Shown: piece by piece, positions 57,436-63,764 of the stretch | How the letters are laid out: each line of letters starts with the position of its first letter | Numbering within the stretch: position 1 is the first letter of the stretch | Source: Runella defluvii | GTDB taxonomy: Bacteria; Bacteroidota; Bacteroidia; Cytophagales; Spirosomataceae | Reading direction: 5' to 3' | DNA length: 64,000 bases | Assembly: GCF_014195535.1 (NCBI RefSeq) | Contig: NZ_JACIBY010000009.1 | Location: 24,633-88,632, forward strand | Position numbers and translations under genes: made by a program | Notes under the pieces: generated by a model | The model's database searches: none | What the model was told of the DNA's origin: nothing | The model's input: only the letters and a program-made list of their open reading frames with translations

Positions 57436-58011
57436 ATGAACATTGATTTAACAAGCACATTTAAAGATGCTAGACAACTAACCAACACTTGGAAGACAAG
57501 GTATTCTGCCTCAGAATATCCACAAAAGGTCATAATGAATATTTTCTACAGAAAATATACAATTGAAAAAATGTGGCCTACTATCTTCAATACAAAATAT
57601 TCAAATTGGGAAACTGCATATGCAAGTTTGAAAAATAAATATGGAGAAGTGGCACTTACAATTAATCCTGTTTTAGAATCTAAACTTAAGGCAAACGACA
57701 AGGTGACTTCTATTAGGTTTTCAGACTTTACTTCATACATTCAAGCAGCTGCATCGGGTAACAAAGACGCATTAAAAGGAATTGAATACACATATTTCCT
57801 TCATAGGATTTTTGACGAATTAATTTTAGTATGGGTTGCAATGGTAGTTTCAGGGGACACCAAAATTAATGCAATTGCAAAAATCACTAGGGCAGTTATT
57901 GCTGAAATGCCAATCAATGAGTATGCGGTCATTGAACAAATATTTGACCAATTGGGAGCAGAGAAATATTTGCAATCATTGTTCATAAAAGAAATGCAAA
58001 ACAATTTATAA
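57436..58011 (+). CDS. Unknown protein, first gene of cassette 1
   Basis: 191 residues, starting MNIDLTSTFKDARQL. Soluble, mixed alpha, no signal or membrane segment, no recognised domain. Sequence is much more AT-rich than the core genes. It lies 93 bases after the GTTATGCC boundary and is followed after nine bases by the next gene, so the two form an operon. The AT-rich composition and unit boundaries suggest horizontal origin. It could be one partner of a two-component defence or toxin-antitoxin system, but nothing in its sequence proves that. Confidence 0.6.
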   Translation: MNIDLTSTFKDARQLTNTWKTRYSASEYPQKVIMNIFYRKYTIEKMWPTIFNTKYSNWETAYASLKNKYGEVALTINPVLESKLKANDKVTSIRFSDFTSYIQAAASGNKDALKGIEYTYFLHRIFDELILVWVAMVVSGDTKINAIAKITRAVIAEMPINEYAVIEQIFDQLGAEKYLQSLFIKEMQNNL

Positions 58012-58020
58012 AAGACAATT

Positions 58021-58992
58021 ATGACAACAGACGACAAAATAAAACGACTGAAAGAACTTAATCAACTTGAAGAAGAGTTGAAAGCTAAACGAGATTTTAA
58101 AGGTTTAATTGACATATATGATGAATCAATGAAACTTTTTGACTCAATAGGCAATCATACTGAAAGAATTCCGCAAAAAGCTTATTGCCTCGCAAGATTG
58201 GGCCGTAAAGCAGAAGCGGAAAAAACGCTTGAAGGGTTAAGGAACGTTTCATTTTTTGCTGACCAAGACGAATTATTCAGAGCAATTACTTTGGTTTCAT
58301 TTTTTCTTACTACTCCTGCATCTGAACTAAATTTAATGCAACTTAATACAATTAAGAATTGGTTAAAAGACCCGCAAGCTTCCAAGCAAGTTCTTCAAGT
58401 TGTTTTTGATTATTCAGACTTTGTAGGAAATATAAAACCATTTGACAATTCTCGATTACAAACAAGACAAACATATTTTTCAGACGAACTATTAGAATGT
58501 GTTTTTGCTGCAATGGGAAGAAATGACGATACGAAAATTTATTACAATAGAGAAACAAATGACGTACAACAGGAAGTAGAAGGATACTTAACTAGCCATA
58601 TGACTGCTGACCAATCGGCTGAAAACAGAAGATTAGCAAATAGAATAATGAACTCTGATAGTACAGACCCAATAATTGACGGATTACACTTTTTAATTCC
58701 AAGACTTCCACTATCCACCTTTTTAGAAAAGTTTAAAGAATACGCTGATGACAATGAAGACCTGATTGACTTCATTGACGAATTTGAATCTACAATAATG
58801 GAAGAATATGGAGATTATGTTGATTCTATAGATGACTTAGTTTTTAGTGAAAGTGTGTCAAACAGTTTTTTTACCGAACTTGATAAATGGTACAGAAACA
58901 ATGACTTTGACATAGATGAGCTTAAAGAAATAATCAACAAAACAAGAAACTCTATATCGTCAGATTTTTTAATTGAAGTGAATGAAGAATAA
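58021..58992 (+). CDS. Unknown helical protein, second gene of cassette 1
   Basis: 323 residues, acidic, mostly helical: the N-terminal 80 residues resemble TPR-like repeats (LEEELKAKRDFKGLIDIYDESM, QKAYCLARLGRKAEAEKTLEG), and the C-terminus is rich in Asp and Glu (DDNEDLIDFIDEFE). No catalytic motif. Translation probably couples to the upstream gene (nine-base gap). The stop at 58992 is 23 bases before the attC-like element. Function unknown. Confidence 0.6.
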   Translation: MTTDDKIKRLKELNQLEEELKAKRDFKGLIDIYDESMKLFDSIGNHTERIPQKAYCLARLGRKAEAEKTLEGLRNVSFFADQDELFRAITLVSFFLTTPASELNLMQLNTIKNWLKDPQASKQVLQVVFDYSDFVGNIKPFDNSRLQTRQTYFSDELLECVFAAMGRNDDTKIYYNRETNDVQQEVEGYLTSHMTADQSAENRRLANRIMNSDSTDPIIDGLHFLIPRLPLSTFLEKFKEYADDNEDLIDFIDEFESTIMEEYGDYVDSIDDLVFSESVSNSFFTELDKWYRNNDFDIDELKEIINKTRNSISSDFLIEVNEE

Positions 58993-59015
58993 CAAGACTG
59001 AAAAAGAAGAACGAA

Positions 59016-59149
59016 GGCATAACAGGCGTTTGGCTCAATGGCGGGTGACGTGGTTAATTGAACATTCTACCTCGCATCAACTTTTGTGGTGTATTGACAG
59101 TTTTGTGCTCCGAAATCCTCCACTGCGCCAAGCGCCAAAACGTTAGGTG
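59016..59149 (+). other. attC-like recombination site, end of cassette 1
   Basis: A 134-base GC-rich palindrome. Core R'' GGCATAAC (59016-59023); L'' GGCGTTTGGC (59025-59034) pairs with L' GCCAAGCGCC (59127-59136), 10 bp with one G-T; R' GTTAGGTG (59142-59149). The stems are separated by unequal spacers (A versus AAAAC). R'' is not fully complementary to R' here but is perfectly complementary to the GTTATGCC at 57343, as expected for a cassette that carries its own attC. The lengths fit the 57-141 range of attC sites. Confidence 0.6.
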
Positions 59150-59178
59150 TAAGCTTAAAAGTAACAACGAACAAAATA

Positions 59179-59859
59179 ATGAATTGGCAAGAATATCAGG
59201 AAGCAGTTGGAATACTTTATGAACAAATGGCAGAATTTGGTGTTGTAAGCAAGAACATTACAATTCCAGATAAAGTTACTGGACAGCCGAGGCAAATTGA
59301 TGTTTGGTGGGAAATGCGACTTGAAAATCACACATTCAAAATATTGATAGACGCTAAAAAAAGAAAAGATAAAATCGATGTGAAGGATGTTGAAGAAATA
59401 ATAATGTTAGCTCAAGCTGTTAAAGCTGACAAAGCAATAATTGTGACAAATAACGAGTGGACAAAACCTGCAGAATTGAGTGCTAAATTTAATGGGCTTG
59501 ATTTAAGAATATTCACAATTGACGAAGCTACTGACCTAATAGTAGATGACAAATGGGTTATGTGTCAGGTTTGTAATGATGATTGTGTAATTCTTGATAG
59601 TAATGGTTTTTTTGAGGTTAATGGATTGATAAATTGGTGGCTTGGCGGAAAATGCCGTAGTTGTAAATCCATTTATATTCATTGTCAAGATTGTGGAGAT
59701 AGAGGAATTATTAATAGCGAAATAGATTGGAAATGCAATTGTCCTTACTTATGGAAGTCTGAGAACGAAAATATTTGTGTATATCAATATAATGAAGACG
59801 ACACTGGAGAAATCAATTTTGACAATCCAATGCAATTAAAAATTGACTTTAATGAATGA
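59179..59859 (+). CDS. Mrr-like restriction endonuclease with zinc-ribbon cysteines (cassette 2)
   Basis: 226 residues. The N-terminal 120 residues form a PD-(D/E)XK nuclease of the Mrr-cat type: QIDVWW (Asp41) and ILIDAKKRK (Asp58, Lys60; Asp where most members have Glu), then VEEIIMLAQAVKADKAIIVTNN. The C-terminal 100 residues have nine cysteines in CxxC-type pairs (129/132/136, 159/162, 169/172, 186/188), i.e. one or two zinc ribbons. By family it cuts foreign or modified DNA, so a phage-defence role is plausible. It starts 30 bases after the core GTTAGGTG. AT-rich. Confidence 0.65.
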   Translation: MNWQEYQEAVGILYEQMAEFGVVSKNITIPDKVTGQPRQIDVWWEMRLENHTFKILIDAKKRKDKIDVKDVEEIIMLAQAVKADKAIIVTNNEWTKPAELSAKFNGLDLRIFTIDEATDLIVDDKWVMCQVCNDDCVILDSNGFFEVNGLINWWLGGKCRSCKSIYIHCQDCGDRGIINSEIDWKCNCPYLWKSENENICVYQYNEDDTGEINFDNPMQLKIDFNE

Positions 59860-59868
59860 GAAAGCCAG

Positions 59869-59891
59869 CACCTAATAACTAAGCTTTCGTG
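59869..59891 (+). other. Putative right boundary of cassette 2 (core CACCTAA)
   Basis: CACCTAA (59869-59875) is the exact reverse complement of TTAGGTG at 59143-59149, in the expected place ten bases after the stop codon. The next bases are TAAC instead of C, so the match is 7 rather than 8 bases. TTTCGTG (59885-59891) is complementary to CACGAAA at 60447-60453, just before the next core, so an attC may run from here to 60465 but be interrupted by later insertions. Confidence 0.4.
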
Positions 59892-60050
59892 GCAGCCGAA
59901 GGCCTAGCCATGAAGACGATGGGAAACGCCCAGTCTTGAACGAAACTCGGGCGGGCGGCCAGCCTGGCGGTGAGAGCTCACCAAACCCTTTTCTTTTGTT
60001 ATGGAGTTGCGGAGTGCCGCCCCAGTCGTCGGGTGGACAACTACGCTGAG
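59880..60050 (+). other. GC-rich structured non-coding segment
   Basis: About 170 bases of GC-rich sequence in an AT-rich region, without a plausible ORF. Several short hairpins: TGGG-aaacg-CCCA flanked by GAC/GTC (about 59915-59935), GCCAG/TGGC, and GGTGA-gagc-TCACC (about 59966-59979). It is followed by a terminator at 60051. It could be a small RNA, part of a degraded attC or a remnant of a mobile element; I do not recognise the family. Confidence 0.35.
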
Positions 60051-60074
60051 AGCAGGTTTTGGCCTGCTTTTTTG
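60051..60074 (+). terminator. Intrinsic terminator after the structured segment
   Basis: Stem AGCAGG / CCTGCT (60051-60056 with 60063-60068), six-base loop, followed by six T. Confidence 0.7.
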
Positions 60075-60092
60075 TTTTTATGGGTATTTCAA

Positions 60093-60329
60093 GTCCCCGC
60101 TTGTGACAACGATTACAAGGCTTCCAGCCTTTTTCTGCAACTTAGGCTAGAAGCCTGAAAATAATCAGCACGAGGCAGAACCTCGCGCTATCACGCAAAA
60201 TGTTAGCTGTTGGCTTTAGAATAAAAATTCCGTTCAACTACTTGTATATTTGTACTTAGGTCTTTTTATTTGAGAACGCTTGTAGGCAATGTAGCCCGCA
60301 AAGACTAAACGGGCGCTTGTATGTGTTGA
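60093..60329 (+). repeat. Repeat copy A (~237 bases)
   Basis: Nearly identical to 62506-62744. It contains a hairpin GGCTTCCAGCC / GGCTAGAAGCC, a small CGAGG-cagaa-CCTCG hairpin and, in the right half, TATATTTG (60245-60252), a perfect -7 element, and a GCCCG...CGGGC hairpin. The left end is shortened compared with copies B and C (it lacks GGCGCGAGC). Confidence 0.8.
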
Positions 60330-60338
60330 ACTTCTGAT

Positions 60339-60457
60339 GGCGCGAGCGTCCCCGCTTGTGACAACGATTACAAGGCTTCCAGCCTTTTTCTGCAACTTAG
60401 GCTAGAAGTCTGAAAATAGTCAGCACGAGGCAGAACCTCGCGCTATCACGAAAAATG
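60339..60457 (+). repeat. Repeat copy B (~119 bases, palindromic half only)
   Basis: The left half of the same repeat, starting GGCGCGAGCGTCCCCGC and ending at GCTATCACG plus A run. The ends GGCGCGAG and CTCGCGC are inverted, so the whole unit is a nested palindrome. It stops exactly at the GTTAGTGG core. Confidence 0.8.
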
Positions 60458-60465
60458 GTTAGTGG
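60458..60465 (+). other. Putative cassette left boundary (core GTTAGTGG)
   Basis: GTTAGTGG, the exact reverse complement of CCACTAAC at 62341-62348, which opens the attC-like element after the three-gene unit. It follows repeat B directly. Confidence 0.55.
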
Positions 60466-60488
60466 CAATAATATACATCAAATAAATA

Positions 60489-61019
60489 ATGCTACCTATT
60501 TCAAAAAATTGGGAAAAGTTCAGTCATTTATTCGCAAGGGAAGAAATATCTGCTAAAACCCTGCTTTTACAAGAAGGGCAAATTGCTAACACTATCTTTT
60601 TGATAGAAAAAGGTAGTTTGCGCTCTTGGTTTAATAATGATGGTAAAGAAGTTACTTTTCAATTTTTCTTTGAGGGGCAGGGAGTTTCTTCTATTGAAAG
60701 TTTTATAACCAACGAACCCAGCCTGTTTAATATCGAAAGTTTAGAGCCTTGCGTTATTTATACGCTTTCAAAAAAAGATTTTCAAACGCTGACAGCGCAA
60801 GAACCTGCGATTAAGGAAGAAATCAATGCACATATCTTGCAACGCTTGTTTTTGTATCAAAAACTTTTTCTCTCTCGCATTAAAGATAATCCTGAAAAAC
60901 GCTATAAGGAGATGCTCAAAGAATACCCCGAAATTTTTCAGCGTGTACCGCAGCATTATATTGCCTCTTATTTGGGCATTACTTCGGTTTCGTTGAGTAG
61001 AATTAGAAACAGGCGATAG
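60489..61019 (+). CDS. Crp/Fnr-family transcriptional regulator (cassette 3)
   Basis: 176 residues. An N-terminal cyclic-nucleotide-binding-like barrel (LLLQEGQIANTIFLIEKGSLRSW, FFFEGQGVSSIESF) and a short C-terminal HTH (VPQHYIASYLGITSVSLSRIRN). No cysteine cluster, so it is not an Fnr-type oxygen sensor; it is of the short Bacteroidota Crp/Fnr type that often controls the adjacent gene. The following reductase gene is 73 bases downstream. Starts 23 bases after the GTTAGTGG core. Confidence 0.85.
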   Translation: MLPISKNWEKFSHLFAREEISAKTLLLQEGQIANTIFLIEKGSLRSWFNNDGKEVTFQFFFEGQGVSSIESFITNEPSLFNIESLEPCVIYTLSKKDFQTLTAQEPAIKEEINAHILQRLFLYQKLFLSRIKDNPEKRYKEMLKEYPEIFQRVPQHYIASYLGITSVSLSRIRNRR

Positions 61020-61092
61020 CGTTTTTAACAATTGTTATCGTTCTACCTCATTTTTCTCCCGACCTTTGCAGCATAAATTTTAATGTGCTGAT

Positions 61093-61686
61093 ATGAAAGT
61101 AGTTATCGTTTTCAATCATCCCTACGACGGGAGTTTTTGCAATGCCATTTTACAGGCTGCGCTCAAAGGGCTTCAAAGAGCCTCTCATGAAATTGACCTT
61201 ATTCATTTAGATAAGGACAATTTTAATCCTATCATGACTTCCGCAGACTTAAAAGCGTTCCGCGATAAAAAGCCTGTTGACCCCAAAGTTATAGAATACA
61301 AAGAACGTTTAGAAAAAGCCGACCATCTGGTTTTTATCTTCCCTATTTGGTGGGAATTGATGCCTGCATTGATGAAGGGTTTTGTGGATAAAGTCATATT
61401 CCCTGGTGTCATGTATGATTATACCAATGCAGGTAACACCTTAATGCAGCCCTTGATGCCAAACATCAAAAGTGTAACAATGATTACCACCATGAATACG
61501 CCCAAATGGTTGTATTGGTCGTTATTTGGAAATGCCATTAAAAAAGCCATGATGTTGGGTACTTTTTGGAAAATGGGGTATAAAAACCGCAAATGGATTA
61601 GTTTTAATCAAGTCAAAATGGTGACACAAGAAAAGCGTCAGCAATGGCTATCTCAAATAGAACATAAATTTTCATCATTAAATTAG
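61093..61686 (+). CDS. NAD(P)H-dependent oxidoreductase, flavodoxin-like fold (cassette 3)
   Basis: 197 residues. The flavodoxin-like fold of the NQO1/MdaB/KefF-type family: N-terminal MKVVIVFNHPYDGSFCNAIL and the phosphate/FMN region FIFPIWWELMPALMKGFVDKV. Cytosolic, reduces quinones or electrophiles with NAD(P)H and FMN. It is placed between a Crp-type regulator and a membrane protein, likely one operon: the downstream gene starts 11 bases after it. Confidence 0.88.
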   Translation: MKVVIVFNHPYDGSFCNAILQAALKGLQRASHEIDLIHLDKDNFNPIMTSADLKAFRDKKPVDPKVIEYKERLEKADHLVFIFPIWWELMPALMKGFVDKVIFPGVMYDYTNAGNTLMQPLMPNIKSVTMITTMNTPKWLYWSLFGNAIKKAMMLGTFWKMGYKNRKWISFNQVKMVTQEKRQQWLSQIEHKFSSLN

Positions 61687-61697
61687 AATCAATCATT

Positions 61698-62336
61698 ATG
61701 AATACATCATTAGTTTTAGCAGGTATCAGCGGCATTTGTTGGACAATCGTTTATATCGAATGTATCCGCTTGGGTTTCAAACAAAAAACCTACTCCATGC
61801 CTTTTTGGGCATTGGCTTTAAATATTGCTTGGGAGACATTGCACACGATTATAGGGTACAGAGAAGAAGGGCTGACCCTGCAAGTGGGATTTAATGCCGT
61901 TTGGTGTTTTTTTGATATTGGAATTTTATATACTTATTTCAAGTATGGACAAAAATACTTTCCTGACTTTCTTTCCAAAAATGTATTCATCGCTTGGAGT
62001 GTTTTAGGACTTATCGTATCTTATTTCATTCAATACTACTTTGTAGAAGAATTTGGGCTTGTAAAAGGCGGTTCGTATTCTGCTTTTCTGCAAAATTTAG
62101 CCATGTCTATTTTATTTATTGCGATGTTTGTGCAAAGACGTGGCAACGAAGGGCAAAGCCTAACCCTTGCTATCAATAAATTTATTGGAACCCTTACCCC
62201 TACGATTTTAGTGGGCATAGTTGGATTGCCCGCTTTTGGGAAGCCGAATCTATTCATATTGGTTTTAGGTATTTGTATTGCTGTTTTTGATATTATTTAT
62301 ATTGGGTTATTGCTTGGTAAGCAGAAAGAATCATAA
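61698..62336 (+). CDS. Seven-helix membrane protein, transmembrane terpene-cyclase-like (cassette 3)
   Basis: 212 residues with about seven membrane helices. The pattern MPFWALALNIAWETLHT (with Glu after NIxW) and FNAVWCFFDIGILYTY resembles the transmembrane terpene cyclase family known from fungal PaxB and also found in bacteria. The resemblance is by pattern; no terpenoid genes are nearby. It starts 11 bases after the reductase and ends four bases before the attC-like element, as cassette genes do. Confidence 0.5.
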   Translation: MNTSLVLAGISGICWTIVYIECIRLGFKQKTYSMPFWALALNIAWETLHTIIGYREEGLTLQVGFNAVWCFFDIGILYTYFKYGQKYFPDFLSKNVFIAWSVLGLIVSYFIQYYFVEEFGLVKGGSYSAFLQNLAMSILFIAMFVQRRGNEGQSLTLAINKFIGTLTPTILVGIVGLPAFGKPNLFILVLGICIAVFDIIYIGLLLGKQKES

Positions 62337-62340
62337 AAAA

Positions 62341-62430
62341 CCACTAACAAAGCATGGTCGCACATGGCGGCGAAAGCCCAAGCCACAAAGCCAATGCTCG
62401 CCGCCACATCGCCCATGCTGCCGTTAGCGG
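62341..62430 (+). other. attC-like recombination site, end of cassette 3
   Basis: A 90-base palindrome. R'' CCACTAAC (62341-62348); L'' AGCATGG (62351-62357) pairs with L' CCATGCT (62413-62419), 7 bp; a further perfect 9-bp stem TGGCGGCGA / TCGCCGCCA (62365-62373 with 62398-62406) encloses a 24-base loop; R' GTTAGCGG (62423-62430). The R''/R' pair has an A-C mismatch in place, but CCACTAAC pairs perfectly with GTTAGTGG at 60458, the start of its own unit. That is the cassette signature. Confidence 0.65.
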
Positions 62431-62494
62431 GTATTTTAAAGCGACGCATCAAGAAAGACAACAATGCTATTAAATTTTAGAAATGGCCCCCCCG

Positions 62495-62744
62495 ACGGCG
62501 CGAGCGTCCCCGCTTGTGACAACGATTACAAGGCTTCCAGCCTTTTTTCGCAACTTGGGCTAAAAGCCTAAAAATAATCAGCACAAGGCAGAACCTCGCG
62601 CTATCACGCAAAATGGTAACTGTTGGCTTTATCGAATAAAAATTTCGTTCAACTACTTGTATATTTGTACTTAGGTCTTTTTATTTGAGAACGCTTATAG
62701 GCAATGTAGCCCGCAAAGACTAAACGGGCGCTTGTATGTGTTGA
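62495..62744 (+). repeat. Repeat copy C (~250 bases)
   Basis: Full-length member of the repeat family at 60093 and 60339, starting GGCGCGAGCGTCCCCGC (preceded by GAC) and ending CGCTTGTATGTGTTGA. It is almost identical to copy A over about 237 bases and, with A and B, flanks the three-gene unit 60489-62336 as a direct repeat. Confidence 0.8.
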
Positions 62745-62788
62745 CTGTCTTGAGGACTCAACTCATTGCGCAAAAATGAAAAATGGAC

Positions 62789-62846
62789 GCCATTCTAACC
62801 GATAACAATTATACGCGTTTGAAAACGATGGAGTGGCGTCTATCCA
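62789..62846 (+). repeat. Second copy of the 57279-57339 segment
   Basis: Shares a 26-base identical stretch (62821-62846, from GAAAACGATGG to TCTATCCA) with 57314-57339, and diverged sequence upstream of it (CTAACCGA(C/T)AACAA). In the 57 kb copy it runs straight into the GTTATGCC core; here it does not. Confidence 0.65.
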
Positions 62847-62871
62847 ATCGATTGGCAATTTTTGACAGACC

Positions 62872-63717
62872 ATGCAGATAGCACCGACAAAAGAATTATC
62901 GCCATATATTAAACACTATCTTTTTTTAGAGGGTGCGGGGGACGGTATCAAAAAACTTCGTTTATTTTCTGATGGTAATACTGGTATGGTTTTGCTTTTT
63001 AAGGGCAATCTTATCTCAAATTATCATGACCACAAAGTTTTAAACTACCCAAATTCGTTTTTGTATGGGCAGATAAGCGAGTTTAAAGACTTGTATTTGG
63101 AGGGAAAAGCATCAATCATAATTGTAGTTTTTCAACCTTTTGGGATAAATCACCTGTTGGGAATACCTGCAAATGAATTAAGAGACAGCATCATTGATAC
63201 AGAGGTATTTTTTGGTAATCAGAGCGCTTTATTTTATGAAAAATTATCTAAACAATCGTTGATAGAAACGAAATTACAAATTTTGAACTCTTTCTTCATT
63301 GAACTCATAACCAAAATATCAGTTTCAAATCAAACCATTATTCATTCCACTTTAAATTTTATTTTGAAAAATAAAGGGTCTGTTACTGTAAATCATTTAG
63401 TAAAATATACAGGCTATACGGAACGGCACATCGAACGAATTTTTAACGAGAGCATCGGATTAAGTCCAAAAAAGTTTGGAAACATTGTGAAGTTGCATTT
63501 CTTTTTGCACCTACTCAAATACAAATCCGACCAAAGTAATATTACCGATTTATGTTACGAAGCTGGCTATGCTGACCAATCGCATTTAATCAAAGAATTC
63601 AAAAAATATACAGGAATAACACCAAGCCAGTATCTGAACCATACAAGTAGGTTGGCAATCAATTTCATGGAAATTAAAGCAGATACAATACGAATGTCGG
63701 GTTTGTACAATTTATAG
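62872..63717 (+). CDS. AraC-family transcriptional regulator (cassette 4?)
   Basis: 281 residues. An N-terminal sensor-like domain (YIKHYLFLEGAG; MVLLFKGNLISNYHD) and a C-terminal AraC double HTH at about 170-265 (NHLVKYTGYTERHIERIFNESIGLSPKKFGNIVKLH, ITDLCYEAGYADQSHLIKEFKKYTGITPSQY). The N-terminal part is of the DUF6597-like type common in Bacteroidota. It likely regulates the amidase gene that follows after 47 bases. It lies after the GTTAGCGG core at 62423. Confidence 0.88.
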   Translation: MQIAPTKELSPYIKHYLFLEGAGDGIKKLRLFSDGNTGMVLLFKGNLISNYHDHKVLNYPNSFLYGQISEFKDLYLEGKASIIIVVFQPFGINHLLGIPANELRDSIIDTEVFFGNQSALFYEKLSKQSLIETKLQILNSFFIELITKISVSNQTIIHSTLNFILKNKGSVTVNHLVKYTGYTERHIERIFNESIGLSPKKFGNIVKLHFFLHLLKYKSDQSNITDLCYEAGYADQSHLIKEFKKYTGITPSQYLNHTSRLAINFMEIKADTIRMSGLYNL

Positions 63718-63764
63718 GAAAACTCATAATTTATTTTTGTCCCAAATTTGTAAACTATCAAAAA

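Noticed and set aside
59880-60050. Group II intron or retron RNA
   Set aside because: No reverse transcriptase is nearby, and I could not find a domain V-like hairpin or an msr/msd arrangement.
60245-60252. Functional promoter in repeat copy A
   Set aside because: TATATTTG is a perfect -7 element but no TTG lies at the right distance (nearest is 32 bases upstream), so I did not list it as a promoter.
57343-62430. Classical transposon carrying the accessory genes
   Set aside because: No transposase, terminal inverted repeats or target duplications were found around the units; the cores vary from unit to unit, which fits cassettes better than insertion sequences.
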